From an uncultured Poribacteria bacterium (GTDB lineage Bacteria; Poribacteria; WGA-4E; PCPOR2b), in contig OY282444.1 in the NCBI GenBank assembly GCA_958296125.1, positions 434,001-498,000 on the forward strand: DNA of 64,000 nt. The letters run 5' to 3'. Positions within the stretch are counted from its first letter, which is position 1, and each line of letters opens with the position of its first letter. Below the pieces are notes generated by a model that made no database searches, had not been told where the DNA came from, and saw only the letters and a list, made by a program, of their open reading frames with translations. This document shows positions 36,394 to 45,585 of this stretch, in pieces. The translations under genes were made by a program, and so were the position numbers.

Positions 36394-38928
36394 GTGATTC
36401 CATTTCACACAATTGCTGTGCCTCACCATGACATCTTAGCAGGCAAAATCAAGATGGAAGTATTTGCGGCAGATCTGTGGGAAGCGTTCAAAGGCACGGC
36501 ACCAGACGAATATAAGGACCCCACACAATTCTTCCAGAAAACCTACCAGACCGATGGACTCAAAAACCTGCTTTCAATTGTTGAAGAGCGGCTAAATGGG
36601 CGCGGCGGCGATCCGGTGATTCAGCTCCAGACCCCCTTCGGGGGCGGTAAAACCCACGCGCTGATTGCGATGTATCACAAAGCCAACGAGTGGAACGCGC
36701 AAAAAGTGGGGCTTGTTGGGACACCGATGGGGCCATCCGATACGTTATGGGGGGGATTGGAAAAACAGTTAACGGGCAAGGTTGCACATTTTGATGGGTT
36801 GACTTCGCCCGGTCGGGATAGACTCCAGCAAATACTTTCACAAAACCAACCCGTGCTCATCCTGATGGACGAGGTGCTGGAATATATGACCAAAGCCGCT
36901 GGCGTTCCGGTAGGGGACAGCACACTTGCATCACAGACGCTTGCCTTTATGCAGGAGCTGACCGAAGCCGCTGCCATTTTAGAACGGGTCGCCCTGGTCA
37001 TCACCCTGCCATCGGGGTATGACCAAGGGGCGGCACAGCTATTGAGCCAACTCAGACATGTTGCCGGGCGGGTGAAGAAGCTTTATACACCTGTGCATGA
37101 TCATGAAATTGCTCAGGTCATCAGACGACGGCTTTTTTCACAGATTGATAGCAAGGGCGCGGGTGGAGTGATTCGGGATTTTATGGATTACGCCGACAGG
37201 GAATCCATTCTGCCGCCCGGGACAGAGCCCTCAGAATACCGAAAACGGTTTGAAGCCGCTTATCCGTTTCAACCCGAAGTGATTGAGGTGCTCTATCAGC
37301 GGTGGGGCAGTTTCCCTAGTTTCCAACGGACACGGGGTGTGTTGCGGCTCCTGTCGTTCGTAATTCATTCCCTTAAACAGAGTGCAATTCCCTATATCAG
37401 TCTGGCAGATTTTGATCTGAGCGTTCAGGGAATTCGACAAGAGTTGTTAGAGCACATCGGTCTCGAATATGAAAGCATCATCTCCGCAGACATTACAGGT
37501 GAAAACGCCGGTGCGAAAAAGGTTGATGTCAGTCTCGGAGCTGCCTATAATGGATTGAAGTTAGGCAGCCGAGCTGCGACGACCGTTTTTCTTTACTCAT
37601 TTTCGGGCGGGACCGAGAACGGGGCGAATCTCGAAGAAATTAAACGAAGCGCGACGACTACGGGGCATCCGTCAAGCGTCCTCACGGAAGCAGTTGAGGG
37701 GTTGCAGGAAAAGCTGTTTTACCTGCAGCACGAAAGCGGAAGAGCTCATTTCACCAACCAGCCTAATCTTAACAGTATTCTGCTAACCCGAATGGAGAAT
37801 ATCAACGAACGGGCAATTAATGAGTTTGAGGAAGCAGAACTGAAAAAGAACCTCTCTGGAGGAAAACTTAAGACCTTCGTTTGGCCCAAGGATGGATCGG
37901 ACATTCCGGACAGCACCGATCTGAAGCTAATTATCCTTAAAGAACGTGACGACCGCCTGATGAAAGATATACTGGAAATGAAGGGGAAGGCACCTCGGGT
38001 GAACCGAAACACGCTTTTCTTTCTGACTCCATTGGACCATGAGGCGGCTGGGTTTTATCGTCAACTGCGGAAGATCATCGCCTACGAGGGTATCGGGAAA
38101 GACAAAACACTGAACCTCTCTGCCAAACAACAGCGGGAGGTTCGGACGGAGTTGAGAAAGGCGACAGCTGAACTCAATGATGGGTTTCGTCGATATTACC
38201 GAACCGTGTTCATTCCGGCAAAAAATAATCTCAAAGCGAGCGATTTGGGACTGCCAACCTACGGTGTGTCGAAGAAACTGGACGAAGGCGTATATGACAA
38301 ATTGCGTTTAGACGGGGAGATTCTTGAAAGCGTTCATCCATTGGTGGTTAAGGAAAAGTATCTCGAAACCGACGAATCTGTTTCCACGGAACAACTCTAT
38401 CAGTTGGGTGCGAAGACACCGGGCGAGACACGGGTTGTCGGTCAAGGGTGGGAGTTGGGAATTTGTGACGGGGTGGAACAGGGATTATTTGGTCTCGGTG
38501 AGCTGGACGCTGGGAAACCGGTCTGCCGATACTTCAAGGAGCGTCCATCCTCAATTGCCTTTTCTGGGTCTGAAGTAATTATCCAAGAGGATATCTGTAT
38601 CGCCCAGGAAGAACCAACACCAGAACCGCCGGGGCCTATCCCTCGCCCACCGGAGCCTGTCGATCCTCCCGGTGGAGATGGCGAAGGGGAAATCGAAGAT
38701 CCACCAGCCCCGGAGCCACCACCAGACGGACGCGACACGGTTCGACTGAAATTTACAATTCCGAAAGGGAAGGTATCAGGGCTTATGGGCGTGATGAACC
38801 TGCTGCAATCAAATTTCGACAACCTTCAAATTGAGCTGCAGGCGACAGGGGGTCAGATGTCAGATCAGGATTATGAAGATAAAATCAAAGAGACGTTTAT
38901 GCAATTAGGAATCGATCTGGAGGAATAG
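36394..38928 (+). CDS. DUF499 AAA+ ATPase (BrxC/PglY-like)
   Basis: An 844-residue protein starting at GTG after AAGGAGA. 'QTPFGGGKTHALIAMYH' (about 79-95) is the Walker A of DUF499, and 'VLILMDEVLEYM' (about 154-165) Walker B. A proline-rich linker (about 739-779) leads to a small C-terminal domain ('RLKFTIPKGKVSGLMGVMNLL'). DUF499 ATPases are the central factor (BrxC or PglY) of BREX and also accompany DUF1156 methylases in related archaeal and bacterial defence sets. It is the last gene of the island; no PglZ, BrxA, BrxB or BrxL follows. Confidence 0.93.
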   Translation: MIPFHTIAVPHHDILAGKIKMEVFAADLWEAFKGTAPDEYKDPTQFFQKTYQTDGLKNLLSIVEERLNGRGGDPVIQLQTPFGGGKTHALIAMYHKANEWNAQKVGLVGTPMGPSDTLWGGLEKQLTGKVAHFDGLTSPGRDRLQQILSQNQPVLILMDEVLEYMTKAAGVPVGDSTLASQTLAFMQELTEAAAILERVALVITLPSGYDQGAAQLLSQLRHVAGRVKKLYTPVHDHEIAQVIRRRLFSQIDSKGAGGVIRDFMDYADRESILPPGTEPSEYRKRFEAAYPFQPEVIEVLYQRWGSFPSFQRTRGVLRLLSFVIHSLKQSAIPYISLADFDLSVQGIRQELLEHIGLEYESIISADITGENAGAKKVDVSLGAAYNGLKLGSRAATTVFLYSFSGGTENGANLEEIKRSATTTGHPSSVLTEAVEGLQEKLFYLQHESGRAHFTNQPNLNSILLTRMENINERAINEFEEAELKKNLSGGKLKTFVWPKDGSDIPDSTDLKLIILKERDDRLMKDILEMKGKAPRVNRNTLFFLTPLDHEAAGFYRQLRKIIAYEGIGKDKTLNLSAKQQREVRTELRKATAELNDGFRRYYRTVFIPAKNNLKASDLGLPTYGVSKKLDEGVYDKLRLDGEILESVHPLVVKEKYLETDESVSTEQLYQLGAKTPGETRVVGQGWELGICDGVEQGLFGLGELDAGKPVCRYFKERPSSIAFSGSEVIIQEDICIAQEEPTPEPPGPIPRPPEPVDPPGGDGEGEIEDPPAPEPPPDGRDTVRLKFTIPKGKVSGLMGVMNLLQSNFDNLQIELQATGGQMSDQDYEDKIKETFMQLGIDLEE

Positions 38929-38983
38929 AAATTTAGAGATCTGTTTCCGAGAGCGCATCCGGAAAAAGCAGTGTAGTTTTTTA

Positions 38984-39012
38984 TTGCATCCATAGTAAAA
39001 ATGTCATATAAT
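38984..39012 (+). promoter_or_regulatory. Promoter for the ABC binding-protein gene
   Basis: TTGCAT and a perfect TATAAT are separated by 17 bp, about 85 bp before the start codon. It marks the end of the defence unit and a new transcription unit. Confidence 0.6.
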
Positions 39013-39096
39013 TACATTATACGCTCCTGAAACAGTATTTTGAAAGAATGTGTTGTGCCCCATAGTTTTTTCACTTCAAAACCAGGGAGATTCAAA

Positions 39097-40263
39097 ATGA
39101 ACATCAGAAGGTTCACCAAATTCGCGTCTGTCCTGGCGATTGTCGCCCTGATGGTCGGGTTTTCCGCCTGTGACCAAATCCAGCAGCTTCTCCTCCCCGC
39201 GTCCCCTCAGATAGAAGGGGTTAGTGGAGAAGTTATCATCGGCCTCGACTTGGCTCTGACCGGCCCATACGCCGATTCGTATGGCTTACCGATGCAACGC
39301 GGCTTTGAACTGGCGCGTGAAGAGATTAACCAGCTCGACGGCCCACAAATCACCTTCATCACTGCGGACGATCGGAGCACCGCGGAGGGTGCCGTTGAAG
39401 CCTTCAATACACTGATTCACCAACACGGCGTGTCTATTATCACCGGTCTCGCTATCTCAACTCTGGCGAGAGAGGCGTTTCCGGTTGCACAAGAGAATGG
39501 AGTTGTCGTTCTTAGCTCGGTCCCCGCCGCCTCCGGTCTGAGCGCGATAGGCGATTTTATCTTCCGCGCGGCTCTCGCCACAGATGTGCTGAATCCAAAT
39601 GGGGTCCGGATAACTCAGGAGAAGCTCGGCTATACAAAGGTGGCAACCATATATGATGAAAGCGATCTCTACTCCACCGATGGTAACACCGTGTTGACGG
39701 AAGTCCTCACCGCTAACGGCATCGAGATTGTGGCGACAGAGCCCTTCCAAGGTAGCGATGACGACCTTTCTGCCCAATTAACTCGGATAATGGAGGCAAA
39801 CCCTGACACCATTTTTGTCTCCGCCTTATCCGCAGAGATAACTAAGATTCTGATTCAAGGGCGTGCGGTTGGTATCCCCACCTCTGTTCCCTTCATTATT
39901 CCCGGCCTGACTAGACACGAAGTGCAAGCCGCCGGCGATGCCGCCGAGGGTGCGATTTCTTTTGTGGATTGGTCTAGCACGGCTGATACACCCGGCAATC
40001 AAGCCTTCGTCGAAAATTACCGGGCGAAGTATGGCATTGAACCTGAGCCCTGGGCCGCGCTCTCGCATGCTACCCTCTACATTCTCGTTGAGGCGATTGC
40101 GGAGGCGCAATCCACCGATTCAATGGCAGTTCGGGACGCGCTGGCGAATATCATGGATCTCGATACCATTTTAGGTCAGTTCTCTTTTAACGCTGACGGA
40201 GACGCAGTTCACGACCCGGTTGTGCTGATTGCCGAAGACGGCGAACTTAAGGTCTTTGAGTAA
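39097..40263 (+). CDS. Branched-chain-amino-acid-type ABC transporter substrate-binding lipoprotein
   Basis: The ATG at 39097 follows AGGGAGA and gives a clean lipoprotein signal: basic N-terminus, hydrophobic stretch and lipobox GFSAC. The mature domain is a type I periplasmic binding fold of the LivK/Peripla_BP_6 group: 'VIIGLDLALTGPYADSYGLPMQRGFELA' and 'ADDRSTAEGAVEAFNTLI'. It would bind an amino acid, amide or similar ligand outside the cell. No LivHMGF permease or ATPase is nearby, so it is an orphan receptor or uses a transporter coded elsewhere. Confidence 0.9.
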   Translation: MNIRRFTKFASVLAIVALMVGFSACDQIQQLLLPASPQIEGVSGEVIIGLDLALTGPYADSYGLPMQRGFELAREEINQLDGPQITFITADDRSTAEGAVEAFNTLIHQHGVSIITGLAISTLAREAFPVAQENGVVVLSSVPAASGLSAIGDFIFRAALATDVLNPNGVRITQEKLGYTKVATIYDESDLYSTDGNTVLTEVLTANGIEIVATEPFQGSDDDLSAQLTRIMEANPDTIFVSALSAEITKILIQGRAVGIPTSVPFIIPGLTRHEVQAAGDAAEGAISFVDWSSTADTPGNQAFVENYRAKYGIEPEPWAALSHATLYILVEAIAEAQSTDSMAVRDALANIMDLDTILGQFSFNADGDAVHDPVVLIAEDGELKVFE

Positions 40264-40432
40264 GCCGCTAGTTGTGCATAACCGGCCCCTGTTATCAACC
40301 GTCCTCGGGGCAACCATCTACGTTTTTCTATTCTTAGTCACAGTTATAGGACTTACGCAATTTGTAGAATTAATAGTGATAGCACCCATCCCGTAATTCT
40401 AAAGATATATACTGAGGTGAGGTAAGGTTACT

Positions 40433-42253
40433 ATGGCTACCATCAAGAACCCATCCGAAAAGAAGGATTCGAGAAATTCCCTTGAGGCGATGCAAGATCG
40501 GACCAATCTATCCGCACCGTCCTCTGAGCGGGTTTCTTCCGAAAGAAAGATTCGTGAGCTAACATTCACCATCGAGTCGTTAGAGAGTGAAATTGATGAT
40601 TTAAGAAGACGCTTAAACGCTGCGCCTTCCGACGATGTAGAAGTTCGCCTCTACGAAATGACCCGCGACTTAATGCACGCACACCGCAGAAATCGAAAGT
40701 TGACTAGCACCCTTCAAGAAGCGAAAGAGCGGCTGGAGCAGTTGAAGGAGAAGGTTGAACAACTCAGTGCCCCACCGAACAACTACGGCGTTTACCTTCA
40801 ATCAAACAATGATGGAACGCTGGATATCGACCTTGGTGGCAAAAGGTGGCGTGTCAATGCAGATCCGGAGATTAACACCGATCAGCTCCAAAAAGGTCAA
40901 GAGGTCATTGTCAACGGCGTGATGAACGTTGTGAGCGTGAGGGAATTTGAGCGGCAAGGTGAAGTGGTCAAGATTAAGGAGATGCTTGACGATAACCGCG
41001 TGCTTGTGAATCTACGGGCCGATGAGGAGCGAGTTGTAGAAATATCGGATCCGCTTAACGAGGAGGAACTTAAGTTTGGGGATAACGTCATGCTGAACCC
41101 GATCACCGGGATGGTTATGGAGAAACTGCCCAAACTTGAAGTTGAAGACCTGCTGCTCGAAGAGGTGCCCGACATTAAATATTCGGATATTGGTGGATTA
41201 AATGAGCAGATTGAGGCGATTCGAGACGCTATTGAGACCCCTTACCTCTATCCCAATGAATACAAGGAATTCCAGTTAAAGCCGCCGAAAGGGGTGCTCC
41301 TCTATGGCCCCCCCGGCTGCGGAAAAACTTTAATCGCTAAGGCAGTCGCCAATAGTCTAGCATCCAGAGTTCGAGAACGAACGGGTAGAGACAATGTAGA
41401 AAGCTATTTTATCAATATCAAGGGGCCGGAGCTACTCAATAAGTATGTTGGCGAAACGGAGCGAAAGATTCGAGAAGTCTTCCAAAAAGCCAAGGACAAA
41501 TCCAAAGAGGGGGTTCCGGTCATCATCTTCTTTGATGAGATGGATTCGCTTTTCCGATCCAGGGGCATGGGGATTTCATCCGATATGGAGTCAACGGTGG
41601 TGCCTCAATTCCTCGCTGAAATCGATGGTGTCGAGGGGCTCAGGGATGTGGTTGTCATTGGTGCCAGCAACCGCCAAGATCTCCTGGATCCCGCCGTTTT
41701 ACGGCCCGGTCGATTGGACATCAAGATTAAAGTTGACCGCCCTGAAGCTGAAGGCGCGAAGGATATTTTCGCCATCTACCTGACCCCTGACCTGCCGATT
41801 GACCCTTCAGTGTTGGAAGCGTTCACTGGTGATCGGGAAAAAGCGGTTCAAGGGCTCGTGGATCAGGCAATCGAGAAGATGTATGCAACCACCGATGAAA
41901 ACAAATTCATTGAGGTGACTTACAATCGTGGGGAACGTGAGACGCTCTACTTCAAGGATTTTGCAAGTGGTGCGATGATTGAAAACATCGTGGATCGTGC
42001 CAAGAAGATGGCAATCAAACGGCTGATCGATTCTGAAGGGAAAGAGAAGGGCATCACCCTTGATGACCTCGATAAGGCGATCCAAGAAGAATATAAAGAG
42101 AATGAAGATCTGCCCAACACCACCAACCCGGACGATTGGGCGAAGATATCGGGGCGGAAAGGCGATAGAATCGTCAATATTAAGGCATTGACCCACGAAC
42201 CGGAGCGGAAAAGGCGGGATGTAAGAACCGTCAAAGGTGGCGCTTACCTTTAA
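40433..42253 (+). CDS. arc: Proteasome-associated ATPase (ARC/Mpa)
   Basis: A 606-residue hexameric unfoldase that captures Pup-tagged proteins and feeds the 20S core. Order of parts: disordered N-terminus; coiled coil (about 35-115) that binds Pup; two OB folds (about 120-245); AAA+ domain with GPPGCGKT (about 291-298) and FFDEMDS (Walker B). The C-terminus KGGAYL has the penultimate Tyr needed for docking into the proteasome alpha ring (Mpa ends QYL). The start has a purine-rich ribosome site. It heads the cluster; dop follows after 19 bp. Confidence 0.96.
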   Translation: MATIKNPSEKKDSRNSLEAMQDRTNLSAPSSERVSSERKIRELTFTIESLESEIDDLRRRLNAAPSDDVEVRLYEMTRDLMHAHRRNRKLTSTLQEAKERLEQLKEKVEQLSAPPNNYGVYLQSNNDGTLDIDLGGKRWRVNADPEINTDQLQKGQEVIVNGVMNVVSVREFERQGEVVKIKEMLDDNRVLVNLRADEERVVEISDPLNEEELKFGDNVMLNPITGMVMEKLPKLEVEDLLLEEVPDIKYSDIGGLNEQIEAIRDAIETPYLYPNEYKEFQLKPPKGVLLYGPPGCGKTLIAKAVANSLASRVRERTGRDNVESYFINIKGPELLNKYVGETERKIREVFQKAKDKSKEGVPVIIFFDEMDSLFRSRGMGISSDMESTVVPQFLAEIDGVEGLRDVVVIGASNRQDLLDPAVLRPGRLDIKIKVDRPEAEGAKDIFAIYLTPDLPIDPSVLEAFTGDREKAVQGLVDQAIEKMYATTDENKFIEVTYNRGERETLYFKDFASGAMIENIVDRAKKMAIKRLIDSEGKEKGITLDDLDKAIQEEYKENEDLPNTTNPDDWAKISGRKGDRIVNIKALTHEPERKRRDVRTVKGGAYL

Positions 42254-42272
42254 GGTTGAATAACAGCAGATT

Positions 42273-43763
42273 ATGATCATACCAACGATTATGGGGACCG
42301 AAACCGAATATGGGATTTCGGTCAAAAATGCGCGAGATCCAGACCCTGTTGCGGCCTCAACGCTTGTCGTCAATATTTATAAAGACCGTGGGATCAAGCG
42401 AATCATTTGGGACTATGATCAGGAGAGTCCGTTGATGGACGCTAGAGGGTTCGTCTCTGAAGGGGAAACTGACATTCCGGATCAGGAAAATAATAGCCTC
42501 ATCAATGATGTCCTCGCTAATGGTGGACGCTACTATGTTGATCACGCCCATCCGGAGTATTGTACCCCGGAATGCACAAATGCGCGCGATTTGGTCAAAT
42601 ATGAGAAGGCGGGGGAATTGATATTAGATTTGAGTCGTCTGGCTGCCCAAGAGTTGTTGCCCACGAATCAAGAGATTATTATTTACAAGAACAACAGCGA
42701 TTATAAAGGTCACAGCTACGGGGCGCATGAAAATTATCTGATGTCTCGGAGTGTCCCCTTCCAAGATATCGTCGATGGATTAACACCTTTCCTCGTGACG
42801 CGACAGCCCATCACGGGAAGTGGTAAGGTTGGTGCTGAAAATGGCGCAGCGGAAACGGATTATCAAATCTCTCAGCGTGCTGATTTTTTCGAGACTGAAG
42901 TTGGATTGAGCACAATGGTGGCGCGTCCAATTATCAATACGCGAGATGAACCCCACGCCGATGAGATGTTATACCGTCGGCTGCACGTCATTGTCGGCGA
43001 TTCCAACATGTCTGAGTTTTCTATCTATTTAAAGGTGGGAATTACGTCCATTGTGCTGCAACTCATCGAAAAGGGGGTTGTGACGGATAAGTTCAGACTC
43101 TCCGACCCTGTTTCGGCGATTCAAACGGTGTCGCGCGATCTCTCCTGTCAAGAAGCTTTAGCTTTAGAAGATGGGCGGAAATGGACACCCATTGAGATTC
43201 AGCGCGAATATCTTGAGTTGGCTCACAAACATATTCCCACAGCGGATTTGTCTGAGGTGGTGCGCGATGTGATGACGACATGGGATTTTGTTCTCGACCG
43301 CCTCGACGAGGATCCGATGAGCCTGGATCGACACCTCGATTGGGTGATTAAGAAACGACTGATTGATGCCTACCGGCGCCGTCACCGTTTAGCCCATTCA
43401 GATCACCAGGTTCGGATGTTAGATTTGCAATATCACGACCTCCGCCCAAATAAGGGGCTCTACGCGAGGTTGCTGAAAAATGGACGTATTGAACGCCTCC
43501 TCAAACAGGAGGAGATTGTTCACGCGATTAACAATCCACCCGTTGATACACGTGCCTATTTTCGGGGTATGTGTTTACAAAAATTTCCCAACGAGATTCA
43601 CAGCGCAAGCTGGAATTCAATGATTTTTTGTACTGACGATTCTTCTTTAGATAAAATTTTAATGGATCGCCCGCACTTCGGGACGCAGGAGATGACCGGC
43701 GATCTGTTGAGAGACTGCACGGCTGCAGAACTTGTTCAAGCTATTCTCACATCCAACCATTAG
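42273..43763 (+). CDS. dop: Depupylase / Pup deamidase family protein (Dop)
   Basis: A 496-residue glutamine-synthetase-fold enzyme. 'IMGTETEYGIS' is the Dop form of the ATP/Mg site, and 'WDYDQESPLMDARGF' the Dop loop that PafA lacks. 'VDHAHPEY' carries the catalytic Asp region and 'INTRDEPHAD' the Pup/ATP-binding strand. Dop removes Pup from substrates and, where Pup ends in Gln, deamidates it. Here Pup already ends in Glu, so only the depupylase function should matter. It precedes pup by 13 bp. Confidence 0.95.
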   Translation: MIIPTIMGTETEYGISVKNARDPDPVAASTLVVNIYKDRGIKRIIWDYDQESPLMDARGFVSEGETDIPDQENNSLINDVLANGGRYYVDHAHPEYCTPECTNARDLVKYEKAGELILDLSRLAAQELLPTNQEIIIYKNNSDYKGHSYGAHENYLMSRSVPFQDIVDGLTPFLVTRQPITGSGKVGAENGAAETDYQISQRADFFETEVGLSTMVARPIINTRDEPHADEMLYRRLHVIVGDSNMSEFSIYLKVGITSIVLQLIEKGVVTDKFRLSDPVSAIQTVSRDLSCQEALALEDGRKWTPIEIQREYLELAHKHIPTADLSEVVRDVMTTWDFVLDRLDEDPMSLDRHLDWVIKKRLIDAYRRRHRLAHSDHQVRMLDLQYHDLRPNKGLYARLLKNGRIERLLKQEEIVHAINNPPVDTRAYFRGMCLQKFPNEIHSASWNSMIFCTDDSSLDKILMDRPHFGTQEMTGDLLRDCTAAELVQAILTSNH

Positions 43764-43776
43764 AAGGAGAAACAAC

Positions 43777-43974
43777 ATGCCGGCCGAAAAGCAACAGGAC
43801 CAAAGAGACAAACGGACTCAGGATACTGAGGAAGTTCAACCGGATCAGGAAGTCGTAGAGCAGGGCGAAGAGATTAAAGAGGATCTCGATCAACTCCTTG
43901 ATGAAATCGACGAAATCTTGGAAGAAGATTCAGAAGAGTTTGTCGAAAATTACATTCAACGGGGAGGAGAGTAG
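43777..43974 (+). CDS. pup: Prokaryotic ubiquitin-like protein Pup, C-terminal GGE
   Basis: The ATG at 43777 follows GAAGGAGA; an upstream in-frame ATG inside dop is rejected. The 65-residue product is intrinsically disordered and acidic (Gln/Asp/Glu-rich) with a helix-forming centre ('LDQLLDEIDEILEEDSEEF') that would dock on ARC coiled coils, and ends 'ENYIQRGGE'. The C-terminal Glu is the residue PafA joins to substrate lysines. Most actinobacterial Pups are made as GGQ and need Dop; this one is made in ready form. Its stop overlaps the prcB start. Confidence 0.95.
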   Translation: MPAEKQQDQRDKRTQDTEEVQPDQEVVEQGEEIKEDLDQLLDEIDEILEEDSEEFVENYIQRGGE

Positions 43975-44813
43975 TGGTCTTTAGCCGCGCCGATCATAGG
44001 ACTTCCGATTTCCTTGAGGTCTTGCAAAGGGAAAGGCCAGAGCTTCTATCAAGGTTCGGCACACCGCCTCTGCTAGACTCACCCCCTGCAAACTGGAAAG
44101 GGCAGCGTATGCCAACGTCCAGTTTGACGGATCTTTACGATAACCTCCTTGAAGGCACAACCATATTAGCCGCCGTTTACAACGAGGGGGTTATCATCGC
44201 CGGTGATCGCCAGGCAACGGCGGGCTTTCAAGTGGGGGAACGACGTATCCGGAAAGTCTATGAGGTGGATGCCTATTCAGCTATCGCGATTGCTGGTGTC
44301 GCCGGACCGGCCATGGAAATGGCGAAGCTCTTCCAGGTCCAGGTGGAGTTCTATGAAAAAATAGAAGGCTCACCGTTAAGCCTAGAAGGCAAAGCCAATT
44401 CCCTGTCAAACATGGTCAAATCCAATTTGCCGATGGCGTTGCAAGGATTGGTGGTCGTTCCGATTTTCACGGGGTATGACCTCAAACGGAAACAAGGGAG
44501 GATCTTCAAATACGACGCAATAGGGGGGCAATACGAAGAAAGCGAATACTATGCGACCGGATCCGGTGGTAAGGATGCACAAACAACGCTGAAAAAGCTG
44601 TATAGCCCCGATATCTCCCGCGAGGGGGTCCTGAAGATAGTTGTCGAGGCACTCTGGGATGCCGCTGATGAAGATGTGGCTACGGGGGGACCTGATTTTA
44701 TTCGGGAGATTTTCCCGACAATTAAGGTTATTGATTCGACGGGAATCTCAGATATACCGGATTCGGAAACCAAGGCACTCTATACTGAGCTACTTGAAAG
44801 ACTCCATAGCTGA
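43974..44813 (+). CDS. prcB: Proteasome beta subunit (catalytic)
   Basis: The GTG overlaps the pup stop codon by one base and follows GGGGAGGA. The 279-residue precursor has a 61-residue propeptide that is cut at Gly61-Thr62 (LLEG-TTILA), so Thr62 becomes the catalytic N-terminal Thr1. 'VIIAGDRQATAG' contains the Asp17-equivalent, and 'IRKVY' the Lys33-equivalent. Seven such subunits form each inner ring of the 20S core. The propeptide keeps the enzyme silent until assembly. Good match to actinobacterial PrcB. Confidence 0.96.
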   Translation: MVFSRADHRTSDFLEVLQRERPELLSRFGTPPLLDSPPANWKGQRMPTSSLTDLYDNLLEGTTILAAVYNEGVIIAGDRQATAGFQVGERRIRKVYEVDAYSAIAIAGVAGPAMEMAKLFQVQVEFYEKIEGSPLSLEGKANSLSNMVKSNLPMALQGLVVVPIFTGYDLKRKQGRIFKYDAIGGQYEESEYYATGSGGKDAQTTLKKLYSPDISREGVLKIVVEALWDAADEDVATGGPDFIREIFPTIKVIDSTGISDIPDSETKALYTELLERLHS

Positions 44814-44874
44814 AGCTTGGCAATCGGTCATCCGAAAATGCGCCCGTCAATTTAAGGATTTAAGGGAGGAGTAG

Positions 44875-45585
44875 ATGCCCGCACCGTATTACGTGTCGCC
44901 TGAGCAAATCATGCAGGAGAAAGAGGATTTTGCTCGGAAGGGGATCGAGAAGGCGAAAGAGGTTATTGTTCTAGAATACCGAGATGGTATTCTGATGGTT
45001 GCAGAAAATCCGCTGACGACGGTTTTCAAGATTTCGGAAATCTATGATCGTATTGCGCTTGCAGCGACCGGGCTCTATCCGGACTACGAAGCCCTCCGAT
45101 ATGCCGGGATTCAGGGTGCCGAAGTCAAAGGGTTTACCTTCAACCGCGAAGATGTTACGGCGAGATGGCTCGCCAATCAGTATTCACAGCAGATTGGGGC
45201 CATCTATCGCCAACCGGATGCAAAACCGCTTGAGGTGGAGCTGCTCCTCTGCGAAATCCGCGAGGATTCCTCATCGAACAACAGAATCTATCATCTGTCT
45301 TTTGATGGCACGTTTTGGGAAGACAATGAATACACCGTCATTGGCGGGAGAGCCGATGAAATCGCAGGTATCCTTGAAGCTGAGTATAGCGAGGGTTTAG
45401 ATTTGAGCGGTGCTTTGCAGCTCGCGGCAAGGACTTTTGAAACCATTGAAACGGAAGTCGATGAAGTGGATCGATACCAAGTGACGGCTGAGACAATAGA
45501 AGCAGCTGTGCTGGACGAAACCCGAAATCGGCGCAAATTTAAACGTTTGCTTCCCGATGAACTGAGTGAGATTTTGAGCGCATGA
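44875..45585 (+). CDS. prcA: Proteasome alpha subunit
   Basis: A 236-residue 20S alpha subunit. It starts 'PAPYYVSPEQIMQEKEDFARKGIEKA', the H0 helix and gating tail of alpha subunits, and continues with the beta-sandwich ('VIVLEYRDGILMVAENP'). It has no N-terminal Thr and so is not catalytic; its rings gate entry and bind the C-termini of ARC. GGGAGGAG precedes the ATG. The stop overlaps the pafA start (ATGA). Confidence 0.95.
   Translation: MPAPYYVSPEQIMQEKEDFARKGIEKAKEVIVLEYRDGILMVAENPLTTVFKISEIYDRIALAATGLYPDYEALRYAGIQGAEVKGFTFNREDVTARWLANQYSQQIGAIYRQPDAKPLEVELLLCEIREDSSSNNRIYHLSFDGTFWEDNEYTVIGGRADEIAGILEAEYSEGLDLSGALQLAARTFETIETEVDEVDRYQVTAETIEAAVLDETRNRRKFKRLLPDELSEILSA

Noticed and set aside
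27744-38928. Complete BREX or DISARM system
   Set aside because: PglZ, BrxA/B/L/F and DrmA/B/C are not present; only the helicase, methylase and DUF499 ATPase match, so the label is limited to BREX-3-like.
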